64,000 nucleotides of DNA from Enoplolaimus lenunculus (lineage: Eukaryota > Nematoda > Enoplea > Enoplida > Thoracostomopsidae). Location of the stretch: the NCBI GenBank assembly GCA_030248215.1, contig JASANG010003281.1:16144-80143 (forward strand). The letters are read 5' to 3'. Below, in pieces: positions 10,365-23,721 of this stretch. A program made the position numbers and the translations under genes. The notes beneath the pieces are model-generated. The model searched no databases. It was not told the origin of the DNA and saw nothing but the letters and a program-made list of their open reading frames with translations. Within the stretch, counting starts at the first letter, position 1. Every line of letters begins with the position of its first letter.

Positions 10365-11540
10365 ATGGGTAAAGTAAAAGTAAAAGGCAAAGAAAAAGGC
10401 AAAGGAAAAGGAAAACGCAAAGGAAAAGGCAAAGAAAAAGGCAAATGCAAAGTAACAGGCAAAGGAAAAGGAAAAGCGGTGGCGACTGAGATGCAGGAAA
10501 ATGGTAGCGGAAGTGTAGCTGAAGGCGCTTTGGCTGCTGCGGGAGAGCAAATGTGGAATGTATTGGATCTGGAGGCGTACCAGGAGGGCCGCTCGCCGCA
10601 GTTGCGAATGGAAATGGGGACTGTGGAAGTGGGGTTACAGTTATTGGATCCGGCAAAACTACCTCGTCCTCCCCTACCTTTGCCAAAGAGATTGCACTGG
10701 GTAGAAATGGTGCCGGATCCACCATCACTGGAGATGCCTGTGGCGGAGTTTAGTCCGGTGTTAAATCTGGAGGAAACAGTGAAACGGGATATTGAGGCAA
10801 GGCAACTACATGAAAAAGAGGCTTTAGAAAATTTCCAACAGGCGCTAAAAGGGATGTATTCGCCGGGAGGTTTTGGGATAACGGAAGTGGAGAGCGCGTT
10901 CGCAATAGTAAAAGCGAGGGCGCGAGATGTGGAAAATAGTTGGTCCCTGAGGAAGGAGGCGGACTTGGAAGCGATGAAAATGGCTAAGAAGTTACGGATG
11001 TATCAGGAGTTAGCGAAAGGAGCTATGCGGGATCTCTTGGGTTACGGGGAACGCCTAAGTCAGGAGAAGAAAAAAGTGGTTCAGTTGGAAATCGCGCAAG
11101 CTGCGGCTATGAACCAGCAACGGCGCGCACAAGAGCATGTGACAAGGACAGAGGAACTGGTAAAGGTGGCTGAGGAGAGAGTGAAGCAGAAAGAGGAGAA
11201 GTTGACTAAGGCATGGGATGAGGTTTTGACCTTGGTAGGAGAGAGGCGGCAGCTCGAAAACCATTTGCGCGAATTGACTAAGGCACGAGAGAACGCGACA
11301 CCCCGCGGATCGGGCACGGAGACTCCACCACCTAGCGCAGCAGTGGGGGAGAATGTAGTGCGGTCCTCTCGGCGGTGGCCAAGAATACAGGCTCAGGAGC
11401 AGAAATTGAAGGAGGAATTTTGGAAGCAGTTGGAGCGACCAAGGGTACAGGAAGGGCAACAAGCTATTAAGACAGAAGGAAGCCAGGCACCAGCACCTGG
11501 GTATGTCCGGGTGGTGGGAGCATCAGGCAAAATGAAATAA
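10365..11540 (+). CDS. Unrecognised intronless ORF: Lys/Gly-rich basic N-terminus plus coiled coil
   Basis: One open frame of 391 codons starts at an ATG at 10365. Residues 2-40 are a basic GKGKEKGK-type repeat encoded by a purine-rich hexamer array. Then comes a proline/leucine-rich section, and from about residue 145 a long heptad-like helical region rich in Glu, Lys, Ala and Gln, ending in a basic Pro/Ser tail. Base composition is clearly more GC-rich than in the flanks, and arginine/glutamine-rich sequence continues to about 12000. I recognise no domain. An intronless, GC-shifted, basic plus coiled-coil protein in a repeat-rich region would fit the first ORF (gag or ORF1 type) of an old retroelement, but no reverse transcriptase or terminal repeats were seen, so a host gene is not excluded. 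Confidence 0.45.
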   Translation: MGKVKVKGKEKGKGKGKRKGKGKEKGKCKVTGKGKGKAVATEMQENGSGSVAEGALAAAGEQMWNVLDLEAYQEGRSPQLRMEMGTVEVGLQLLDPAKLPRPPLPLPKRLHWVEMVPDPPSLEMPVAEFSPVLNLEETVKRDIEARQLHEKEALENFQQALKGMYSPGGFGITEVESAFAIVKARARDVENSWSLRKEADLEAMKMAKKLRMYQELAKGAMRDLLGYGERLSQEKKKVVQLEIAQAAAMNQQRRAQEHVTRTEELVKVAEERVKQKEEKLTKAWDEVLTLVGERRQLENHLRELTKARENATPRGSGTETPPPSAAVGENVVRSSRRWPRIQAQEQKLKEEFWKQLERPRVQEGQQAIKTEGSQAPAPGYVRVVGASGKMK

Positions 11541-14029
11541 AGGTTTTGATCAACAAAGGCGTAGGGCGTCTTCACAGAGAGGGCGCGCTACTTCTAGAGG
11601 CCAGACACGGGGATACGTACGACCGGCAGCAGGGTCGGTGGTAAGCAGGACCGAGGAAAGGAAACCACGTGCACAACGCGGCAGCCGTGCAAGCACAAGT
11701 TGCAGCAGGGCCTCGGGGATAAGTACAGGTGATACGGGGGGTGATTTCGAGACCACCCGCCGCGATGAGAGGGGTATGGCCACAGATAAGTCTGTTATCA
11801 GGTTAGCGGTACCCTGCAATGGTTGACGGTCAAGTGGAACAAACGCGAATTGGAGATGGTCGACGCATTATTTATCGTCGACAAGTAGAGAATGTCCGCC
11901 AACAAATTCGAGAAAATTGTCAGTTGCAACGGCATCAGAGGCAGGCAACGCAACAGCTGGGTAAGGATGTGGAACAATATGCACAGGAGTAATTGGATCA
12001 ATATTATACAGACGTTTCGACATTGACGCACAGGCTTCATTTTTATTGGACCTAATCGGGTTGGCTAGTATGTGTCGGGGTGCTGAGGGTACTGATATGC
12101 TAGTTGGGCAGGAAGTAAAAGGAATTTTCGTGAATACATTGGTGGTTCAGGGTGCTGTATTTCGTTGGTATGCGATTCCGGGAAACTGTGGGGACAACTA
12201 CATTCGTGGTCTTGGGTCGACCGAAATTGCTGTATATGCTCGTTAGAAATAAAAAAAGAAATAAAAAATTGTTGTGCTTACTTGTTATTAATGTCAGTCC
12301 CACGTTACCGTTGGTTTGGTTCGCACGTAAAATGTCTGCCCCAGTTAAGTTTTTCACGGACAATGTAGAGTACGGCGATAACTATGTACGGACATCGAAC
12401 ATTAGCTAGCTACCGTGTCCAGACATTGTTCTAGTTTTTGCTGAAATGTCCGGATAGTTTAAACAAAGTTTACTTCTCGCGAACCATTAAGGTTGGGTAC
12501 AAACCATGTTTTTCGAATAATATTGGTGCAATTTATACTTTAAATTACATGTAAGGTGCTTTCTATGCTTGTCTAAGGGCATGTCAAGCATCTTTGTTTT
12601 CGGTTTCCGGACATAGTTTCTGTGAAACAATTCATCGTTCGCTATTAGCTACTGCTGATCTACCGGACGTTGTAGCATTTGTGCGTATCACTTAACGGAC
12701 ACATTGGAGCATCAAATTAAGTGCAAGCCGAATCAACCATATCGTAGGACTGACATAATTGTATTGATGTGTTTGTATAATATACGCGGTATAGTTACGG
12801 TAAAAAAGGCGGAAAAGTAGGGCCATAAAATTGGATTCGATGCAAGGGTCGGCATCTGTGCCGGAGAGGGTTGTAGGTGGCAGTGCCACACCAAACCATA
12901 TTTTAAGCTAAAAACTAAAACTAAACAAAAATCCAAGCACTAAACCACACCTTAGCGGAGTCCCTGGATTCTGGCTGCACCTAGTCTCTCTGAGAACTTA
13001 TATAAGTTAGGCTTCGGCGTTGCTTTAGGGCGTAAAGGTATAAATTGCGGTTATGGCGGCTATGCCGCAATGTTGGTCTTATTTGGGCCCTGCGTGGCCA
13101 TATTGATTAGCGTTGCATAAAAATATTGCCTATTGTTGCGCAAAATGACATAGCTAGGGCTATGTCATGACATGTGCTCCCGTGTTGTTGTTCTTTGTGG
13201 CTGAATGGTATTATGTTGTTGTTGATAGTCTGGATCGGAATTTGCATTGCGTCTACGGAGTATATGCTCGGTATGAAATGCAAATTAGGTCGGTAGCCAG
13301 GTCAAGAAATCAGTCTTGACGTGGATTCGTAGAAACTGCGGCGAGTTTTATTTAGTTTTTCACAGTTTAAGTTGCATTTAGGACAGTCGGTTGCAGTTTG
13401 TTTAGAGTTTTGGAACTTGGATTTAGGAATTATTTTTGGGAATTAGGAGTGCCACGGAAGGCTCGGGATGCGAAAGAAATTCGGGGATCGTGTTGGACTT
13501 GTGGTAACGCGTTGCTTGGATTGTATATACACAGTAACTTTAGTTACTGGAGTTTTATGGGTAATTGAAGGGAGAAACTTGGGGTTAGCCATTCTAACGG
13601 GATTAGTTGGCTGGAATTCGGAGAAACCGGAAATTTGTGTCGTTCTAACGGTATTAGGATTGCACGGATTTGGAAATTTAAGAAGAATTTGGATTATTAC
13701 TATTATTATCGGTATTTATTGGTTTGTTATTGGTCTAGGGAAATAAACGGAGAAAAGGACTACAATTCTGAACCGGAGCTGTATATATAGCGTCATTGAG
13801 AAAGAACTCACAGTGAATTTGGTGGTTGAGTCGGCAACAGACTGTTGATTTGTAAGGTGTTAGGTGTGTATTCGTCCGTAATACGGTGCGGTTTATTGGG
13901 AACCTCAACGCTCAGGAAATGACACGGTCGGTTGTAGCAGTTTAGTGGCCCCACAAGGGCCGATCTCGATGAAGCCTCTCACCGGAGTGTTGGAACTTAT
14001 ATACGTCTTGCACGATCCCTAGTTCGAAC
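11541..14029. other. GC-shifted region downstream of the coiled-coil ORF, no recognised gene
   Basis: Arg/Gln-rich coding-like sequence continues to about 12000 and may belong to the same unit as the ORF at 10365. From 12350 to 12700 the motif tgtccggaca and its parts recur. A segment at about 12890-13010 resembles one at about 14880-14990 (ctaaaaactaaaa..., then ...agaactta), so it is a dispersed repeat. A hydrophobic 92-codon ORF at 13468-13746 has no recognised family. Confidence 0.35.
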
Positions 14030-14095
14030 TGGAATCGAACCTCGCCCTTCTTGCGCTCGAGTCAAGCCGCTACCACTACACCACGCGGTCGATTG
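14030..14095 (-). repeat. tRNA-like sequence (SINE head or tRNA pseudogene)
   Basis: On the minus strand this reads gcgtggtgtagtggtagcgg, a good box A, and later ggttcgattcc, a good box B, at tRNA spacing. The sequence after box B does not close a clear acceptor stem, so I treat it as a tRNA-derived repeat. Confidence 0.6.
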
Positions 14096-14133
14096 CCACA
14101 ACTTCATATTCCGGTATATAGTGTCTGTACATG

Positions 14134-14494
14134 CAGGGATGGGAGTCTCGGTCTCGGCAAGTCTCGGTATGGAACCGAGAACAAGTGCCGAGGATTCAGC
14201 AAGTGTATGATTGTATTGTTGAAGTAAGTGATGGCTGATGAATAAAATTTCCCTGTGAAATTATGAAATTTCATAGTTACGTAGAACGTAGGTAATAATT
14301 AGGAGCAAATATTCTGAAAAAACAAAAATGCTATGAAAAGCGCAAAAACTGCGAAAAAAGCATTAGAAATAATTTTTTTAAAAATTATAATTTTTTCGGT
14401 TATGAGCAAAAATTGGCCGAGACCGAGATTATTCTTGACTGGTCTCGGTAGTCAGGCCTCGGTCTCGGTTTTTAACTGAGACCGCCCATCCCTA
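14134..14494. mobile_element. hAT-type MITE with CGGTCTCGG arrays
   Basis: The left end is CAGGGATGGGAGTCTCGGTC and the right end is its near complement (gagaccgcccatccct). It is flanked by tgtacatg and tatacatg, an 8-bp duplication with one difference. Both subterminal regions repeat cggtctcgg/ccgagacc. A related copy, broken by another element, ends near 56612. Confidence 0.75.
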
Positions 14495-15645
14495 TATACA
14501 TGTATGGCAATCTATGGTTTACATTCACTTACCGTGAACATTTACCGACACTGAGCTGGCAAAATTGAAATTTTGCATCATGAGTTCACCAAAATTGGTT
14601 TTGCTTCTCGCTAGTTGCTTGAGGGTTCTCCTTCCTTTATTGCCTCTCTCAGGTACCTGTAATAAATCTTTTGAATAACTGGCAGGTATATTCATGTCGG
14701 TACATCTTATAGCTCGCTACACATGTTTTACCGTAACTGCTGAGCTTTCGCCATTCCTGTGGAAAGTGTCATTTGCGTGAGGATTATGTTGAGGAAGCTC
14801 ATTCAAACTCGTATTCCCCCATCGAAAATTCCTGGATCCGAGTCTGGTCCAACCGCAGTACATGCGTAACCACTGGGAAGTATAGGAGGTTGTGCCACTC
14901 TAGTTGTATGTTAAACTAAAAACCAAAAACAAATTCAAAACCCAACCTTACACGTAGGCCTTGGCTCCATCTAATCTGTCTTAGAACTTAAGATAGACTC
15001 AGGTGTGGCTTAACGGCGTGCTTGATGTTGTTGACCAGTTTCTTTATGCTAAGCCGAGAAATGAAGCCCATTCAATTGATTTTGTCCATAGGTGACGTGG
15101 TTCGAGAGTTGTGGCTGCTTGTGCAGGACAATTGAAAAATAGCTGGTGTCGCGCGGTCCTGCCTTACAATTCGAACGGATGTCGGCTACAGAAGTACCTA
15201 GGCGTTGGAGAATCCTCAACTTTTTAGAGAAGGGAGGTCGGGTGTGTCTTATTCCCACATGTAGTGCACGGAGGGTCTAACAACTATGTTGACCCCACTT
15301 TTTGGGCTACACATCCCACATTTATTTCTGTTTTAGTTCATTCTTGAGACAGTCAACGAAAATTTACCGACCGACCGTCAAAAAACTCGATAAAGTAGCT
15401 TTGAAGCAAACTCGGCAGAAGCGGAAACACATCCGGTGTGGCCAGAAACTTCTGGATTCGCTATTTGTGAACTCAGATTTTACATATATTTGGCTCAGGC
15501 GTTGTCTCGCGATTATAATTTCGCCGTCCTGAACTCGACACTTTTGATGCGATGACACATTTTGTGCCATATATCTTTATTAATTTCAGCTGCAAGTCGT
15601 ACGTATATACCTGCAGTGCTTATGTTTTACAGCTTATGAGGAATA
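14495..15645. other. Region upstream of SCAMP
   Basis: No coding exon was recognised. A dispersed repeat similar to 12890-13010 lies at about 14880-14990. The SCAMP promoter and 5' UTR should lie at the right side, but no diagnostic motif was seen. Confidence 0.4.
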
Positions 15646-18600
15646 ATGTCAGGATACGACGCAAATCCATTCGCGGTTAGTTTATAAATTTACTGTGTAT
15701 TGTCTTTATGTAACCTGTGTACGTGCAGCGTGCTGGTATACGTAGGTGCCGTATAAGTGCATGTGCAAAGTGCGTCTAGTATTGTAAGACCTTGTACATA
15801 TTACGCTAGAAAAATAGTGATATCGGACGCGTGATGTATTGAGTGGCGCGCTTGACTGGTGAGCAAGAGGTCCGAGGCTAAATTAACGGCAGCATTCATA
15901 TCTTTCTCCAAAATTAGTTAAAAACTAAGTATGTCTCCACAATCCAGTACGTTGGAGAAAGGAGTTGACCCGACCGTGCAGTTTTGATGCGCGTTACACC
16001 CATGCAGATTATCTAAAATCTTTTTGCAAAAATATTTGTAATAGTTTGATTGTGTTGGAAAAAATTTCCAAATTTTTTTAATGTTTTATTCATTGGGGAA
16101 TCATTCTAATTTTATTTCAATTTTTAAAAAATTATATCAGGATCCTACAGTGCAGTCCGCGGTGGCGCAAGGTAGCAGTGCGGCTGCACAGTCAGCGATC
16201 GATAACTATAATCCGTTTGATGAGGGCGGAAATACGACAGGAGAAACAAAGGTGAGATTTTTTCTAATTCACATGTGCAAGAAATTTGTAACTGAAGTTA
16301 TTCCTGTTATTCCATTCTTAAACCATGTTTATTCTAAACTTCCTGAAAAAATCTATGTTGCCTATTCAGTGTCGTAGGCAACCTCGTGATAATTTGAATC
16401 GATTAAAATTCTTGCAACACAAGCATTTTTTATCTTTTGACTGATAAACAAGTAGCGATTAATTTTCATCATAAACACTCTTGTTCATGTGCCATATTGA
16501 TCTTAATGTTTTAGCCATCCGCAAAACAGCCAAGTGGTGATGGGTATGAACCACCGCCAGCGTACTCGCCACAAGCGTCGCAAGCCGTGCCCCCCATATA
16601 TAGAGAGTCGTCTGCTGCTACGATTGCACCAAACTCAACCAGTGCCAGTGCAAGCACTCCGAGTAATACCGGTACCAACAGCTTGGGCAGTCAAATACCG
16701 TACAGTGCGCAACAAGAAATGATGCGCAAACAAGAGGTTTGTTTGAAGCTGAGTGTGGTTTTTAGAAAGTTACGTATGTAGTAATGGGTCGTAGTGGAAT
16801 ATTTTTCTATTTTACAACGGAAGAGAATTATGTATTTATCTAGATTTAAGATTTTGGGTGCCTGCTGCTGGTGTCAGTGTAGTGCAGGGTGGCGGCAAAA
16901 GTTGGCGGCTCAGATTCAGTTGTGGAATAGCAGAATCCAACAAGGTGCGGTAATATGTGGTTTCATTTTTAAACAAATTATAAATCTGAAAACTGATGTC
17001 GGGCTCTGAATAATTGTTGATTGCGAAATAAGTAGATCACTGGAGTAATAAATGTTATTAGAATTTTCAGATCGAAAGCAATGTTCTAATTTGGTGTTCT
17101 GAAATAAATTGTCGATATATCAGAAATTTGCAAAATTCAAGTTTCGGATTCATATTCAGCAAGTTAGCAGTGGATTCGGATTCAGTGCACCCTAGTGTAG
17201 TTTTTCTGTTCCGAATCTTAACTGCAAAAGAGCTGTATAACTCATGACTTAAAGTGGCATTTTATTTGCCTTGTTTGCATTAGATTCTTTCCACTACGAG
17301 ATTATGAACCTAGGCGAGTGGCTTTCACTCGGAAAATTATATAAATAGGCAATCAGCTTATATGTAGATTTTGCAAATTTTAACAGTTAGCTATGGTAAA
17401 ATTTTAGGCACTTTAGTTAAGTTTTCATTTTTAACTTTTCAGCATAAAAGTAGCTAAGTGTCTAGTTTTGGCTTATGTGCATATATATTTGCTTTCGTTT
17501 TCACTAGGAATTAGAAAGAAAAGCAGCCGAGTTGCGTCGCCGAGAGGAAGAACTTCAGCGTATTCCAACATTAGGTATATACCTATGCAGCTACTGTAAT
17601 ACCTGTAGGCAACGGTGATTACGATAAGCGGTTGCCCCCTTTCAGCTAATTAGAAGAAGCAAAATAAAAAATTTTAAAACTTTATATTCGTGATACAAAA
17701 GCATAAAGGCCGATCACCCTTAAAAATCCAGGAACCGCCAATGTCTACAGGCTGACTTTTTGTAGAAGTGTACGTCAAATGAAAACGACGTGGAAAAGAA
17801 TTCGTTCCAACTTTTTAGTCGACTTGTACTTGCAGTAGATTACATGGAATCAAAACAGCCGCATAGGATTTGTCAATTTAGTCAACGAACTTTTTTGCGC
17901 TACACTTTATTGGTGTTCAAAAAAATCCTTATTTTTAGAATGTACTTATGTACTGAGAATGAGAGGTACAGAAAGCATGTATATAGGTTTTTTAAAACAC
18001 TTGATTGTGTTTAGTTTTTAACTTTTTAGTTCGTGACAAAAATTTTCCACCATTTCCGTCTTGGTGTCCAATTGGCGCATGCTTCTATCAGGATATATCG
18101 GTCGAAATTCCGAGTCAATTCCAACGAGTGGTTAAGTTGGCGTACTATCTGTGGATGTGTAAGTGTAATGTAGACTGTGAGTTTCTTTTGAATTCTAGCT
18201 AGTATTGCTCCTTAGCTGCACTAAGATTTGGCTAGATGAAACGGGAGTTGGCGTAAGGTAAACTTGAACACTGCTCTTTTCATGGTCAATCGGCTTTGAT
18301 TAACAGAAACCTTGGAATTATAATCAAAACTTTGAATGTGGAGCTGAAGACAGGGTTTTTGCAAAGCCAGAGTCACTGCGACAGTAGGAACGTGCCGGTA
18401 CCAAAATTTTAAGACATAATTTTCCTGATCAAACGCAGTGATATACAGGATTTAGTGAAATTGATAGCTTTTCACCTCACTGTTATGTGCAAAAAGTATC
18501 GGCAAAGCTGCTCGCCGATTCGTAGCGATGTCGATTGATCGGCACATCCCTATGTGACAGGTTTGATTTGCAGTCGGGCGCGATGTCTGCTTTGAAAAAT

Positions 18601-21600
18601 GATAATTTACAAAGCTAGCCTCAAACGCGTAAAAGGTATCACAGATAATCATTTCTTAATTCTGCCGGAGTTTTCTGTTTTATATCAGCCGTTTGTTGAA
18701 ATTTTCATTACTGAACGATTATAAAATCATCAGAACCTAAATATTGTGCAAATTTAGCAAACATTACATAATATATACGTATATTTAAACGTTCATATTA
18801 ACATCACTGATGACTGCATGTCATGTATTGTTCTTTTTTAGTTTATTCACTCACACTTTTGTTGAATTTTATTGGCTCGGCGGTGTTGTTTTTTATTTCA
18901 CCAACTGATATGAGCTACGGAACACAATTTGGTGTTTCAATACTACAAATTGCGTTGTTTATTCCATGTTCTTATGTCATTTGGTTTCGACCATTGTACA
19001 AAGCGTTTCGGTAAGTGCTTGAAAATAATTGTAATATAATATAATGCTGTTTTTAAAGCGAACGCTTTTAAATTACGTTTTAAGGTGTTAGTAACCGTTT
19101 AGTTAATAATTTATTACTATGGATTATATATCGGCTACATCCCAGGCAACAACCTTGGCAGTACCTAATTTTTCCCGTTTACAGTCATACGTTGCTTGAA
19201 ATTTGTCTAAAATGTGCTTTCCATGCAGTAATTTAACAGGTATACTATTTCGAGCAGCTAATACATCGCGAAACGTAAGTTTATAACAAGCATTAAGTTA
19301 ACTTTCCGACAAATTTGCCTAGCTACACTGGCACATGCCGTATTAACCCAAGCAGGTCTCAGAAATAGCGGTGGTGGTAACACCAAATGCGGAGAGACAT
19401 TGTTTTCAGGAACGATAGTTCATTCAACTTTATGGTATTTTTCTTTGTGATGTTTGCACAAGTCATAGTGACCGCGTTTCAAGCGATGGGCATTGGCCAA
19501 TTTGGCACATGGTAAAAAAGCGTTTATCTTTGGTTCAATGGTTTTGTTTTGTTATGCATGTGCTGCCTAATGGTGTTGTAGGGTGCTACCTGCATGCATG
19601 TATTTTTGTTTTGCTTATTGCTTTCTTTTGTGAAATGGTTTGCAATATGTTTCGGTTTAACGGATTAAAGCAGGCTTTATTGAATGTTTTGCCCACTTTT
19701 TGTTGTGAGTGAACCAAAATTAAGTAACCTTGATTAATCATTTTTAGACTATGTGGGAAGTCGTATTTTATCTAAATAAATTTGGCGGGGATCTTTCTGG
19801 AAGTTGAAAGTTGAAAGCCTTTAACAGACTGTTGTAACCAGGGTGCAGGGTGCAAAGCGGAACTGGATTATACCGGAATCGGAACAACAAATTTATACCG
19901 GAATCGGAACTCAAATTTTGTGACTATACGGATAATTTGCATTAACCAGTATCATATTGATTTAGGGTGTCTGTTGGCTGACAACAGTTCTCAAAAACGT
20001 CACATGAACAAATTGGCAATCATTTTTGGCCATGTAAATTATTGATAAATTAACTTATCGAAAACAATTTGATAGATAAATGATGAAGAATTTTTATACA
20101 ACATATCATAGAAAGTCCTAAAATTAAATATGGAAATTCCGATTCCGATTAATTGTGCAATCGGAATCGGAACTTGTTTTGAATTGGAATTACGATTAGA
20201 ATTCCGATCCAAAACGAGAGCCGATTACGATTCCGATTGCACAATCTATCGGAATCGGAATTTCCATATTTTAATTTTAGGCCTACTTGTTGTGATATGT
20301 TGTATTAAAATTCTGCATCAGTTATGTATTAATTTGTTTTTGATGAGTTAACTTATCAATAATTGATTGTAGTTTAATTTTACAAAGCTAAAAATGACTG
20401 CCAATTTGTTCATGCGACGTTTTTGAGAATTGTTGCCGGCCAACAGACACCCTAAATCATCAATATTATACTTGTTAATACAAATTATCTGTGTAGTCAC
20501 AAAATTTCGTATTTCCGATTCCGATCCGGTATAATCTAGTTCCACTTTGCACCCTGGTTGTATCTGTATTACATTTTTTCTGTTAGTGTTACATTCAGTT
20601 TGATTTGTTACGTCTTTTTTAATAAATAACATAAAATAGCGTTAGCTGAGCTCATCGAAAATTGTCAAGGTATGGTGTTTTGTGTCTTATTGTTTCGGTT
20701 TTTATTTCATCGCTTCGGTTTGTGTTATTTTTGTTTGATTCTGTTTTATTTTTAACAACAGCCGGCTCGAAATACATTGGGGATTCGATATTGGTATTAA
20801 GTTCAGCATCATCTCAAAATGTGTACATTAAATATTTTGTATTGATGATGACTTGATTTTAGATCTGATTCAGCAATAAATTTCATGATGTTTTTCTTCG
20901 CGTTTATCGCACACTGTTGCGTTTGTGGGATTTCGGCTGCAGGCCTGCCCTATGTGTCATGGTACGTTCTTAATTAACCCACAACGTCTGCTCAATGTTA
21001 TTCTTATACACTTCATGGAGAAAATAATTGCTGTTTTGGTTTGATTCGATTTTAAAATGAGGAATGGAAAGTTACTTGACTAGGTTTGATTTTCAGAATT
21101 TGTGCGACCAATTTTAAGCTTAGCAACGTATATGATAATATTGTTGATAAAGTTGGTCGAAAGTCTTTTATTACACATGTTGTATTAAAAACATTTTGGT
21201 ATTGGATATGGATACTTCTTTATGTTATTCAAGTCATTCTGTATGGCTACTTTTGTGGAGGCAAACTGATACAAGTACCGGATTTTTGGCTGAGTAGTCA
21301 GACGAGGTGTACAAAATTGTTGAGCGTTTTTTATATGTCATAGAATTCATTCTCATTTAGTGGTGTGTGGACCGGAATTATACTTATCGGGCGTGGCAAT
21401 GTGAAACTCGCACTAGCAGTGTATTGCTTTGTTGTCGCAGCGCTATTTGCGTTAGCATGCGCTGTCTCGGTGTGGTGTCTAATGAAGGTTTGTTTCCGCT
21501 TGTTCGCTTGCATGCACCTAGTCGAGTTATTTGGGTTCGATTTGATTTTTTGTATGAATAATGTAGTGACAACTGAGTGGAGTGGAAATTTGGTTTATTG

Positions 21601-23677
21601 CCTACACACGTAAAAGCGAACATAAAAATTACGTGTGTATCTTTTAGTGGATTTAATCAATATAATGAGGCTTGTTTATCATATCAGCTAGAGTTACGCG
21701 TTTTTACATTGCGCGGCAGAGAATCAGTAACTCATAAAGTAGAAACTGACGTTGACCCGTTTGCTTGTTTGTATGGTTCATATTTTGTTGCTTTTGATTT
21801 TTAAACAACGGTTTAAGTTTCGCTTGCATTTTGTTCGTATCACCAAAATTCTATTATTGCTAATGTATGGCACTTCATAATCTTAGTTAAGCGTTATTGT
21901 AACGGTTTTGTTTACTTTACAAGTAATATTCTCCCAATAAAGAGTAGTCAAATTGCCGTTTAAGAGATATGTGTATTTCGGCTTAAAACTCATGAATTTT
22001 AATTGTTACATAATTTACAATTTTACACGTTTTAATTGTGACGGGAGAGTGTGATAAAATAGTGCTGTGCTATATTCCATAAGACTAGACAACTATAGCC
22101 GGTCTCTATTTCTGCGTTATAAACTATTAGTTCTACTAACGTTCTCGAATTAATATACTTATCTTGGCTAACAATCATTGTGTGTGTTTGAAAAAATATT
22201 ATCTACTACTAAACGTATATACTTATTACACTGTTTCGATATGTGAGTTGTTGTAACCGTATGAATTTCGGTTTTGTCTATTAGGGTTTTTTTCCAGCTG
22301 TTTGCCCACGGTATTTCAATCGTTTTAGCCTTCGAAAATTTGACTCTTGAACGCTTGCCCACACTGGCTCCAACTTAAACATTAGCCAGAGCCTAAACCT
22401 ATTTGTAAGTCTCAGCATCAAGTTCAAGCTCTGTTGAATTTGAAAAATTTCTAAATGTGTACGGGAAAGACATACAAGATGCGTACGAGAAGCACAGTAA
22501 CCTTTGTCTTGAAATTTAGGTTCATTTTGTATAAATGCAATCGTGCCCAAATTTGGATTCATTTTCTTATATTTGGCTCAGGAGAATTTAACATTTAGAT
22601 GCTGTAAAGTGAAATTGTTATATACATACTTAGGAAATTGTATGAATTTTCTTATTTTATTTCGAGAATTATGAATTTGGTAGTTTTATAGCGGCTGGTT
22701 TAACGCGTTGGCAGTGATTGGTCGCGGCGGTCATTTCGTCCCAGTTGCAGCGTTTATGTTCGTGATTGCTGCGTGTTTTTCGCTGTGCGGTATCGCGTTT
22801 GCGTTATCTCTCATACAGGTGCGGTTTTTAGATTATTCAAGTTGAAAATTATATCTCAAAAATTGGTCAAACTAACCGTGAACGGGCTTGCATAGCGACG
22901 AGCTTGATTTTTGCCACAGTATAATTTCCGGCGAAGTTAAAAATTGTTTTGTGTTTATATATATTTGTAGTAAAAAATTTGACAATGTGTATATTTAAAT
23001 CAATATAATATTGTTTCGGTTAGTGTGACCAAGAAATGTTTACTATGACATTGTCCAAACTAGGCCGGCTCTTGTACGCTTTCGCCACTCTTAAGGTTAA
23101 AGCTTATACACAGGCTTAGGTTTACATAAAGGTTACAATGTTAAAAGTGCGGTAGGTTAAGATAAGTCTTTTCGGAAATTGAAGCCTAACCATGTGGGCG
23201 AGTGTATAAGAGCTCAGGTGCCAAACTCCAAGCCAGAACGTTTTAGTTTTTAGATATAAAATAATATATGTTGTTTACGTACTATGTTATTGTTTTCATT
23301 CGTAATACGTAGTTTCCGAGCTTGCATCGAAGCAGTAGTCAAACGTAAATCGTTTCGTCTACATAATTAGTTTTTAATTTATTGATGAGAAATTGTTGTT
23401 CAGTTCAACTAGAAGCTGTACAAACAGCTGCTTTTAATGAAAATATTAATGTAATTAGTAAAATTTGGTCCAAAAATCACGGATAACAGCGGCAGCGGTA
23501 AATGTGTTTCTACCTTTTCAAAATATGTATATACAACTGAAGATGAGTTAATGGAATTTGATCAACTTTTCAGAATATCATTATGGTCATTCCACAATGG
23601 ACTTTGTCCCAGTATTGCAGTACTCTTATTGCTTGCGTTGCATTTTTTAATTTCTGTGTTAAGGGCTGCCAAAGAGG

Positions 23678-23721
<44 letters not shown>

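Noticed and set aside
13468-13746. 92-codon hydrophobic ORF
   Set aside because: It has an in-frame start and several hydrophobic stretches but no recognised family, splice context or conserved motif. It may be chance in a GC-shifted repeat region.
14030-14095. Functional tRNA gene
   Set aside because: Box A and box B are good, but the acceptor stem does not close and similar tRNA-like cores elsewhere in the window are clearly SINEs.
10362-14100. Complete LTR retroelement
   Set aside because: No reverse transcriptase, integrase or protease motifs and no matching long terminal repeats were found. Only the coiled-coil ORF hints at such an origin.
21086-21343. Open frame after an acceptor-like ttttcag in SCAMP intron 7
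   Set aside because: It encodes a hydrophobic stretch, but it does not align to any SCAMP segment and would insert residues between two contiguous conserved blocks.
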